Of a DNA stretch of 64,000 bases, positions 7,683 through 14,064 are shown piece by piece. The position numbers and the translations under genes are program-made. Below the pieces are notes generated by a model. That model saw nothing but the letters and a program-made list of their open reading frames with translations. It was not told where the DNA came from and ran no database searches. Location: positions 434,001 to 498,000 of the forward strand of contig NC_014810.2 in NCBI RefSeq assembly GCF_000200595.1. The letters are read 5' to 3'. Every line of letters begins with the position of its first letter. The stretch's first letter is position 1. The stretch is from Helicobacter felis ATCC 49179 (GTDB lineage Bacteria; Campylobacterota; Campylobacteria; Campylobacterales; Helicobacteraceae).

Positions 7683-9590
7683 TTGTCTAACATCTATGAA
7701 AAAAATTTAGGGGTTTTGCAACGCAAAGACCCCCTGTTGGCTTTGGAACTGAGTAAACTTAAGAGTAATCTTAAGTACGAAGTTTTTATGCAACAAGATG
7801 CCTTTAATATTGTGGATATTTCCACTAACACTCCTCTTTTTGCCCATAAACCCTTAGAGGAAAATTTAGAGCGTTTTAAAGAACTCAACGCTTACATGTA
7901 CATTCCCTACCTGTATTTTTACGGGGCAGGCAATGGTATACTCATGCGCTTATTCTTGGGTGTAGAGCAACTTAAACGCTTAGTGGTGATTGAACCTGAG
8001 TTAGAAATCATCTTCATTATCTTAAATCTACTAGATTTTAGTGAAGAAATACAAAGTGATCGTTTGATCTTACTGCATTCTGGCGCGTGTGATTACCCCT
8101 TGATCGCCTCGCTTTTTATGATGGACAAACATGCCAAAATTTACGCTAAAGTCTATGAACTCATCATTGCCCATTCTTATTATGAGCAATATGTCCAAGA
8201 TTTTACCCTCATTAACCAACACTTTATCAAAGCCCTTGAAAATGCGGTGATTGGCGTGGGCAATGACGCTAAAGACGCAATCATTGGGATCAAGCACCAT
8301 GTGCAAAATCTCCCCTTTGTGGTGCAAACTCCCACTCTGATTAACTTAGTACAAGCCCTCAAGATGCGCAACGCGCGCTATAACACGGCAATTATTGTCT
8401 CTACTGGTCCAAGCCTCAATAAACAACTCCCCTTGCTCAAAGAGATCGCTCCTTATGCGACCCTCTTTTGCATTGATGCGTCTTTTCCCATTTTACACGC
8501 GCATGGGATCAAACCCGATCTGGTCTTTTCTTTGGAGCGTGTGGAAGCTAGTGCGAAATTCTATCAAGATACCCCTAAGGGGGCCCAAGAGGGTGTGATC
8601 TTTGCCATCACTTCCATTGTGCATCAAAGTTTGCGCCAAGCCATTAGCAAGGGCACTATTCAATTTAGCCTACGCCCCTTTGGCTACACCTCTTTGTTTA
8701 ACCTACACGACTATGGCTATTTAGGCATTGGCATGAGCGCGGCTAACATGGCCTATGAACTCGTGGTGCATGCGCGCTTTAAGCGCTGTGTTTTCATCGG
8801 GCAAGATTTGAGCTTTGCGCCCAGTGGAGAGAGTCATGCCAGTGGAGCGATCTATGGCGCGCAAGAGATCAAACCCAAAGAAGAAGGGGAGAAAATTTTT
8901 ATTGAAGCCTATGGAGGAGAAGGGCAGGTAGAGAGCACGCGCATTTGGAAGCTCTTTTTAGATTTCTTTGAAAAGGACATTTACCACACACCCTATAATT
9001 TAGAGGTGATCAACGCTACAGAGGGCGGGGCGCGCATTAGGGGCACTTTAGAACTTCCCTTTAAAGAAGCGATCGCACGCATTAAAGCAGATTTGCCCGC
9101 CTTAGAGCCCAAAGCCCCCATGCAACTCACCCCCCCAAGCCCAGAGCAGAGCGCGCGCTGGTTAGAGGAAGCTAAAAAGACCTGTTTAGATGCGATTGAG
9201 TATGCCCAAGAGTGCAAGGAAAAAATCGAAGCCCTCTTTTTGGAGATAATGGCATTCTTAGAAGAGATCGAATCGCTCAATGCTCAAAATGACCTAGAAA
9301 AATTAAATTTAAAGCGCATTGAGGCGTTGAGTGAAAAAATTGATAATTTAAAAACGCTTTTTAAGGAAGTTAAGTTCAACCAATGTTTTAATGATGCGAT
9401 TCAATCCTATATCTTCCATCAAGAACTAGACATCGCTAAGATTGTTGTCAAGCCCACTTTTACTCAAGAAGAGTTACAAGCCAAACAGCTAGAATGGATT
9501 TATGCCCACAAATATTGGCTCTTTAGTTTGGCAGGAGGCATCACCTGCGTAAAAGAAGTCTTAGAACAAGCTTTACAAACTTGGGAGTAA
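7683..9590 (+). CDS. Motility accessory factor (Maf/PseE-type flagellin glycosylation protein)
   Basis: Cytoplasmic protein of the Maf family (DUF115, MptE-like fold), implicated in transfer of pseudaminic-acid-type sugars to flagellin in Helicobacter and Campylobacter. The core motif STGPSLNKQLPLL (near residues 240-252), followed by CIDASFPIL and KPDLVFSLE, is the nucleotide-sugar-binding fold of the family. The C-terminal ~150 residues are strongly helical and probably coiled. The start is a TTG 16 bases after the flaB stop with a G-rich ribosome binding site, so it is probably read through from flaB. Length 635 is typical. Confidence 0.87.
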   Translation: MSNIYEKNLGVLQRKDPLLALELSKLKSNLKYEVFMQQDAFNIVDISTNTPLFAHKPLEENLERFKELNAYMYIPYLYFYGAGNGILMRLFLGVEQLKRLVVIEPELEIIFIILNLLDFSEEIQSDRLILLHSGACDYPLIASLFMMDKHAKIYAKVYELIIAHSYYEQYVQDFTLINQHFIKALENAVIGVGNDAKDAIIGIKHHVQNLPFVVQTPTLINLVQALKMRNARYNTAIIVSTGPSLNKQLPLLKEIAPYATLFCIDASFPILHAHGIKPDLVFSLERVEASAKFYQDTPKGAQEGVIFAITSIVHQSLRQAISKGTIQFSLRPFGYTSLFNLHDYGYLGIGMSAANMAYELVVHARFKRCVFIGQDLSFAPSGESHASGAIYGAQEIKPKEEGEKIFIEAYGGEGQVESTRIWKLFLDFFEKDIYHTPYNLEVINATEGGARIRGTLELPFKEAIARIKADLPALEPKAPMQLTPPSPEQSARWLEEAKKTCLDAIEYAQECKEKIEALFLEIMAFLEEIESLNAQNDLEKLNLKRIEALSEKIDNLKTLFKEVKFNQCFNDAIQSYIFHQELDIAKIVVKPTFTQEELQAKQLEWIYAHKYWLFSLAGGITCVKEVLEQALQTWE

Positions 9591-9660
9591 GCTTTTAAAG
9601 TTTTCAAGCGCGCCTACACCCTCCCCCTTAAGAGGTAAGCCTAATGGCGAAAACCCTTTT

Positions 9661-10131
9661 TTAGACAGCTTTTAGAGTGGGGCGCGTTTGCATAAATACG
9701 CCTTCATTGCCTCGACCACAATTAGGACATCTCCCCGTAGCACGCCAAACTTTTTCTTGCACGAGTGCAGAGGGCATGCCAAAGCGTGCAAGGTATTTTT
9801 GACATGTGTCATTCCAAGAATCTTGGAGGTTTTGCGCGTCTTGATCCCCACGCATGCCAAAATAGGGGAAGTGGTGCAAGAAGTAGCCAAAAATTTCTTG
9901 GCAATCTTGGGCGTATTTTTGTGTGTCCAAAATATGATAGTGCCAAAAATCATCGACATCTTTAGGAGGCACGATTGCCTGATCTCTATTCTCCAAACAA
10001 AGCGTAAGGAATCTCTTATACTCTTCTGCGATAACTTGAGCATATTCTAATTCCCAACCTAAACCTTCTTCCTTGTCCATTATTTTGACGATAATGGGCT
10101 CTAAATCCAACTTATTAACAGCAAGACTCAT
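9661..10131 (-). CDS. Glycine-rich-domain-protein-like (GRDP/DUF1399-like) protein
   Basis: A soluble 156-residue protein with no signal peptide. Its centre carries PPKDVDDFWHYHILDT (residues ~55-70) followed by HHFPYFGMRG, the signature region of the GRDP-like family first described in plant glycine-rich domain proteins; biochemical function is unknown. A single CPNC pair lies near residue 135. AAGGAG seven bases upstream supports the ATG, and a TATATT -10 candidate lies on the same strand at 10164-10169. It is convergent with the Maf gene and divergent from a small HTH-like gene. I do not associate it with H. pylori, so it may be an acquired gene. Confidence 0.6.
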   Translation of the reverse strand: MSLAVNKLDLEPIIVKIMDKEEGLGWELEYAQVIAEEYKRFLTLCLENRDQAIVPPKDVDDFWHYHILDTQKYAQDCQEIFGYFLHHFPYFGMRGDQDAQNLQDSWNDTCQKYLARFGMPSALVQEKVWRATGRCPNCGRGNEGVFMQTRPTLKAV

Positions 10132-10198
10132 TTTGAACTCCTTGTAAATTTAGGTGCAAAGCTAATATACGAAAATATTTCTTAATTATCACTAAAAA

Positions 10199-10215
10199 AG
10201 CGACTATATTTCGCT
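10199..10215. promoter_or_regulatory. Inverted repeat in the divergent intergenic region
   Basis: AGCGA at 10199-10203 and TCGCT at 10211-10215 form a perfect five-base inverted repeat around CTATATT, which contains a TATATT -10-like box for the plus-strand gene at 10277. This is where an operator for the HTH-like protein could sit. It is short and AT-rich, so it may be chance. Confidence 0.3.
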
Positions 10216-10276
10216 GTTTAAATTAAAGTTAAAAATACATACATTCCCGCTCAACAAATTTTTATGGAAAATTGCT

Positions 10277-10495
10277 GTGGCGTCCCCTGTCAAATATACT
10301 CAAAGAGATAAAGCTAGGATTCTTAAGATTACCACCCGCACCCTGCAACGCTGGCGTTATACCAAGCCAGAGCTTTTTGCTATCATCGAGGCAGGTTTTA
10401 AAATGTTGGAAAAACTTCATAATGAGGAAGTCTATAATCAGGAAATTCAAGAGCTGATCCAGGCTATCGATTCTGCTCAAATCCCTCCACAATAA
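10277..10495 (+). CDS. Small helix-turn-helix-like protein
   Basis: A basic 72-residue protein starting at GTG; no in-frame ATG is available upstream. Residues ~8-35 (QRDKARILKITTRTLQRWR and the following residues) resemble the helix-turn-helix of small transcription factors and phage regulators, with TTRTLQRW as the likely recognition helix; the rest is an acidic helical tail. The ribosome binding site is weak. An inverted repeat 60-80 bases upstream might be an autoregulatory site. It lies about 50 bases before the ATP-grasp gene, so it could regulate or be co-transcribed with it. Function is inferred from pattern only. Confidence 0.5.
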   Translation: MASPVKYTQRDKARILKITTRTLQRWRYTKPELFAIIEAGFKMLEKLHNEEVYNQEIQELIQAIDSAQIPPQ

Positions 10496-10547
10496 TGCTA
10501 CAATAACACTAGCGGGTGTAACCGCAATAAATCTTTTGGAGGACATG

Positions 10548-11654
10548 ATGAAAAAGCATGTGGTGTTTTTTGAGGCAGTGGGAGGCACAGATAAAGGCAG
10601 GGACGGGCACAGACGCGACACCATGCCCATGATGGACTATCTAAAAAAACTCGGGTGGCAAGCAGAGGTTGTATTTCTTACCGATGAACTCTTGAAAGAT
10701 GGCGAGAAAACTAAGGGCGTCTATGAATATGTACAAACGCACGCCGATGCCTATGTTTCTCGCGTAAATCCGGGTAACTTGAAAGAGGAAAAACTTTATT
10801 TTGATCTCTTGCGCAAACTTTGTGATAACGGCGTGATTGGTATGCCCCATCCAGACGCGATGATTGGCTATGGGGCAAAGGATGCGCTCACCAAACTCGC
10901 CGATACGGATTTAGTGCCCGATGACACCTACGCCTATTATGACAAAGAGGAAGCCAAACGCATCGGAGTCACTTGGGCGGACAAGCATGACTTTAAAAAG
11001 ACCTTCCCTAAAACTTTAGCTAAGGGTGAGAGGGTGCTCAAACAAAATCGCGGCTCTACTGGTGAGGGCATTTGGCGCGTGCAACTTGAAGAGCCTCTAC
11101 CTGCAGGGGTGAGCGAAGTGCCCTTGAATGCCAAAATCAAGTGCACCGAAGCGGTGGATAATCATGTAGAACACCGCCAATTAGGCGAGTTCATGGATTT
11201 TTGTGAAAAATACCTCGTGGGGGATAATGGTATGTTAGTAGACATGACCTTTTTACCCCGCATTAAAGAGGGCGAAATCCGTATTTTAATGCTCTACAAA
11301 CACCCTATTTATGTAGTGCATAAAAAACCCGCTGAGGGCGCGGACGCTTTTAGCGCAACTTTGTTTAGTGGCGCAAAGTATCGCTACGACAAGCCTGAGC
11401 AATGGAATGATTTAGTGCACTACTTCTTAAAACACCTCCCCCAAATCCAAAGCAAACTGGGCAATTACGACCTGCCCTTGATTTGGACTGCGGACTTTAT
11501 TTTAGACACCGATGAGCATGGCAAAGATCGCTACATTTTAGGCGAAATCAACTGCTCTTGTGTGGGCTTTACATCTCCGGTAGAATTCCTAGACAAAACT
11601 GCACGCAAGGTAGCCAATACCATCATTGACATCGTGGAAGACAAACTAAGCTAA
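10548..11654 (+). CDS. Cj0069-family ATP-grasp-like protein
   Basis: Cytoplasmic protein of about 368 residues resembling Campylobacter Cj0069 (N-terminus MKKHVVFFEAVGG, then HRRDTMPMMDYL). The middle (LKQNRGSTGEGIWRV) and the end (TADFILDT, LGEINCSCVGF) have the look of an ATP-grasp fold, with a glycine-rich loop and acidic metal ligands. Such enzymes ligate a carboxylate to an amine or thiol; the substrate is unknown. The strong GGAGGA site at 10538-10543 makes the ATG at 10548 the best start, four bases downstream; the ATG at 10545 is too close. No pathway partner is recognisable next to it. Confidence 0.7.
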   Translation: MKKHVVFFEAVGGTDKGRDGHRRDTMPMMDYLKKLGWQAEVVFLTDELLKDGEKTKGVYEYVQTHADAYVSRVNPGNLKEEKLYFDLLRKLCDNGVIGMPHPDAMIGYGAKDALTKLADTDLVPDDTYAYYDKEEAKRIGVTWADKHDFKKTFPKTLAKGERVLKQNRGSTGEGIWRVQLEEPLPAGVSEVPLNAKIKCTEAVDNHVEHRQLGEFMDFCEKYLVGDNGMLVDMTFLPRIKEGEIRILMLYKHPIYVVHKKPAEGADAFSATLFSGAKYRYDKPEQWNDLVHYFLKHLPQIQSKLGNYDLPLIWTADFILDTDEHGKDRYILGEINCSCVGFTSPVEFLDKTARKVANTIIDIVEDKLS

Positions 11655-11681
11655 GGGTTAATACCTTTTGACTTCCTTAAT

Positions 11682-11704
11682 GGGGCTAGGGCACTTCTAA
11701 CCCC
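11682..11704 (+). terminator. Possible weak stem-loop after the ATP-grasp gene
   Basis: GGGGCTAG (11682-11689) pairs with CTAACCCC (11697-11704) at seven of eight positions around a seven-base loop. There is no T-run after it, so it is at best a weak terminator. Together with the inverted repeat, promoter and octanucleotide array further on, it fills the 316 bases between this gene and the kinase start. Confidence 0.25.
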
Positions 11705-11750
11705 TAAAGAGCTTGCTAGCACCACCGCAATCTGGTAGTTGCTCAAGGCC

Positions 11751-11770
11751 ATATCCATTTTGATGGATAT
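11751..11770. promoter_or_regulatory. Perfect 8-bp inverted repeat upstream of the kinase operon promoter
   Basis: ATATCCAT (11751-11758) and ATGGATAT (11763-11770) form a perfect palindrome with the four-base loop TTTG. It lies about 40 bases before the TATAAT box of the triad operon and has no T-run, so an activator or repressor site is a better reading than a terminator. No regulator can be named. Confidence 0.4.
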
Positions 11771-11807
11771 TGCAAAAAGTTTCAAGAACCTGTTATCCTT
11801 TTTGTGC

Positions 11808-11813
11808 TATAAT
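11808..11813 (+). promoter_or_regulatory. -10 box of the kinase/VWA/PP2C operon
   Basis: A perfect TATAAT preceded by TGC, two bases before the octanucleotide repeat begins. Helicobacter housekeeping promoters rely mainly on the -10 box. Transcription would begin near 11820, inside the first repeat copy, so the whole array would lie in the mRNA leader. Confidence 0.6.
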
Positions 11814-11814
11814 A

Positions 11815-11914
11815 ACCCATTCACCCATTCACCCATTCACCCATTCACCCATTCACCCATTCACCCATTCACCCATTCACCCATTCACCCATTCACCCAT
11901 TCACCCATTCACCC
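11815..11914 (+). repeat. Octanucleotide tandem repeat (ACCCATTC)12
   Basis: Twelve perfect copies of ACCCATTC run from 11815 to 11910, with a partial ACCC to 11914. An eight-base unit is not a multiple of three, and perfect arrays of this length are prone to slipped-strand copy-number change. The array starts directly after a TATAAT box and ends about 57 bases before the favoured kinase start. The kinase frame has a TAG at 11920-11922, so the array is not simply part of the kinase reading frame; it most likely acts as a variable mRNA leader. The other two frames leaving the array end at 11930 and 11956. Confidence 0.97.
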
Positions 11915-11970
11915 GGGACTAGGGAACTAGGGTCGGATTGGAGATTTTGGGGTTGAGGAGTTTGGTTTCT

Positions 11971-13365
11971 ATGAAGCAAAAGCCTGATTTGTTGATCTTG
12001 GTAAAAAACCATGACACGCTTTTGATTGATGAGAGCGCGCTAGTGGAGGGTGTTTTTTGGAAAATTTACAACGACATCCTTAAAGAGGTTTTACAAAAAA
12101 CCCAAAGGAAAATCGGTGTCCCTGAAGATGTCTTAGAACGCATCAACGAGCAGCGCCAAAGCGATGCGCACTATCAAAAGGCGTATAAAAGGTATCTCTC
12201 TATCCAAAGGGACATTATCAGTGTGCCAGACGAACTCACCAAAATCATCAAATCCAAAAAAAGCTTACTTTTCACTAGAAACAAAGCCCTAGCCCAAATC
12301 GCCACGCGCTCCAAACAAAACACAATCCTCTTTCTCTCTGTCTCTAAAAAGTGCTTTGAGTTTTTTAATGCCCAAGTTAAAGAGGACATCAGCAAGCCCA
12401 AGCACCACAAACCTCATATTTCTACGGGCAAGTTGCAATTAAGTTCTGTGCCCCAAGAGGGGGAAGAGGTGTTTTATGATCACAGCGGCAAACAACACAG
12501 CACAAACCTTGTTCAGGTGTTAAGTCAGGGGGGCGAGGGGATTATTTACACCACTAACACACCCATGCTGGCTAAGATTTATGGGCACAAGCATAAGAGC
12601 GTGCAGACTGGGGGCGTGCCCGACTACACCCCCAAAAAGCTCGCTCTGCTGGTTAAAACTAAAGTTAGTAAGCAGGTGTGCATGCCTTCATGCCTGCTTA
12701 AAAACCAGCAGGGCGAATGTGTGGGTTATTTGATGCCCAAGGCAGAGGGTAAGACCTTGCAGCACATTTTAGGGGGTTCTAAAGATAGAAAAGCACACAT
12801 CCCTAACTGGGGCATGAAGGATTTGGTGCGCCTGTGCATGAATTTTTTAAAGACCATCCAGTCTTTACATGACAAGGGGATTTTAGTTGGCGACATCAAT
12901 CCGAATAATTTGATGTTTACCCAAAATGCGGAGATGTTCTTTATTGATTGTGATAGCTACCAAATAGATAAATACCCCTGCCCCGTTGCTGATCCTGCCT
13001 ACCTTGTGCCCGATCACTTGGGCAAACACATGACCGAAGTGATGCGCTCTAAGAGCGATGAATACTTTGCGATCGCTTGCTTGTTATTTGTGATCCTCAC
13101 TCTAGGCGTGCATCCTTACAACCACAGAGATTTAGGGCGCGATGAGGCAATGAAACAGGGCGCATTTGCCTACCCCTTAAGTGGGGGTGATATGTCCTTA
13201 GTGCCTCAGGGGAGGGCTAGGGATGGCTGGACGCGTTTGAATCCTCAATTACAAGAATATTTTCATGAGAGTTTTCAAAAAGGGGGCAAGTTTTATAGTG
13301 CTAAAAAACGCCTCTCCCCTCCCAAATGGCTAAATGCTCTTAACAAATTCTACCAGCAATTATAA
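11971..13365 (+). CDS. TerY-P-type Ser/Thr protein kinase
   Basis: First gene of a kinase-VWA-phosphatase triad. The eukaryotic-like kinase domain spans about residues 175-420: glycine-loop segment LSQGGEGIIY, ATP-binding lysine in MLAKIY, catalytic loop GDINPNNL (Asp308), and the metal-binding motif IDCDSY (about 325-330), so it should be active. The N-terminal ~150 residues are a separate domain with LLIDESALVEG, VPDEL and FTRNKALAQIA, faintly PIN-like. No membrane segment is seen. The start is uncertain: ATG 11971 has GAGGAG ten bases upstream; TTG codons at 11938, 11947 and 11953 are in frame. The variable repeat lies in its leader. Confidence 0.85.
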   Translation: MKQKPDLLILVKNHDTLLIDESALVEGVFWKIYNDILKEVLQKTQRKIGVPEDVLERINEQRQSDAHYQKAYKRYLSIQRDIISVPDELTKIIKSKKSLLFTRNKALAQIATRSKQNTILFLSVSKKCFEFFNAQVKEDISKPKHHKPHISTGKLQLSSVPQEGEEVFYDHSGKQHSTNLVQVLSQGGEGIIYTTNTPMLAKIYGHKHKSVQTGGVPDYTPKKLALLVKTKVSKQVCMPSCLLKNQQGECVGYLMPKAEGKTLQHILGGSKDRKAHIPNWGMKDLVRLCMNFLKTIQSLHDKGILVGDINPNNLMFTQNAEMFFIDCDSYQIDKYPCPVADPAYLVPDHLGKHMTEVMRSKSDEYFAIACLLFVILTLGVHPYNHRDLGRDEAMKQGAFAYPLSGGDMSLVPQGRARDGWTRLNPQLQEYFHESFQKGGKFYSAKKRLSPPKWLNALNKFYQQL

Positions 13366-13389
13366 ATCCATCACAACAAAGGAGTAACG

Positions 13390-14064
13390 ATGAATGATTT
13401 AGATACAGAGTACGACAACGAGTTAGCCGACAACCCCACTAAGAGAGTGCCGGTGTGTCTTTGTTTAGATACCAGTTCTTCTATGAGTGGCGCGCCCATT
13501 GGAGAGGTCAATCAAGGCGTGGATTTGTTCTACCAAGCCGTGAATGATCACCCCATCGCCAAACAAGCCGCGGATGTGTGCATTGTAACTTTTGGAGATA
13601 GTGGGGTGAGTCTCGTGCAAGACTTTGAAAGTATCCGCGATAAATCCGCCCCTAGCTTCAATGCAGGGGGATATACCCCTATGGGTGCAGCGGTGAATGA
13701 AGCCCTAGACAGACTAGAAGAGCGCAAAAAAGAATATAAAGACAGCGGCACGGAATATTTCCAGCCATGGCTAGTCATCATCACCGATGGCGAACCCACA
13801 GATGATATTAGCAGTGCGTCTAGGCGATCAAGCGATCTAGCTAATAATAAGAAACTCTCGATCTTTCCCATCATTGTAGAGGGAGGCGATGCGAACACTT
13901 TAGGGCAGTTTTCTCCCTTGCGCCGTCCTGTCAAGTTGAAGGGCTTGAATTTTAAAGAGTTTTTTAAATGGCTGGCAGCCAGTATCGCCGTGGTTTCCCA
14001 ATCACGCCCCGGGCAAACAGTGGCGATGCCCCCTATGGATGATTGGGCGGAAATGAATGTCTGA
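13390..14064 (+). CDS. TerY-like von Willebrand factor A protein
   Basis: A soluble single-domain VWA protein of 224 residues. The metal-ion-dependent adhesion site is complete: DTSSSMS (near residues 28-34), the threonine of GGYTPMG (near 94-100), and ITDGEPTDD (near 135-143). TerY-family proteins scaffold assemblies in tellurite-resistance/stress loci and, in TerY-P triads, pair with a kinase and a PP2C phosphatase. It starts 25 bases after the kinase with an AAGGAG site, and its end overlaps the phosphatase start by eight bases, so the three proteins should be made together. The acidic N-terminal ~17 residues are extra to the fold. Confidence 0.88.
   Translation: MNDLDTEYDNELADNPTKRVPVCLCLDTSSSMSGAPIGEVNQGVDLFYQAVNDHPIAKQAADVCIVTFGDSGVSLVQDFESIRDKSAPSFNAGGYTPMGAAVNEALDRLEERKKEYKDSGTEYFQPWLVIITDGEPTDDISSASRRSSDLANNKKLSIFPIIVEGGDANTLGQFSPLRRPVKLKGLNFKEFFKWLAASIAVVSQSRPGQTVAMPPMDDWAEMNV

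Noticed and set aside
11739-11930. A 63-codon frame reading through the octanucleotide array, with a THSPIHPF repeat peptide.
   Set aside because: Its TTG start and the next ATG lie upstream of the TATAAT box, the composition is only the translated repeat, and no ribosome binding site is seen; listed only as leader context.
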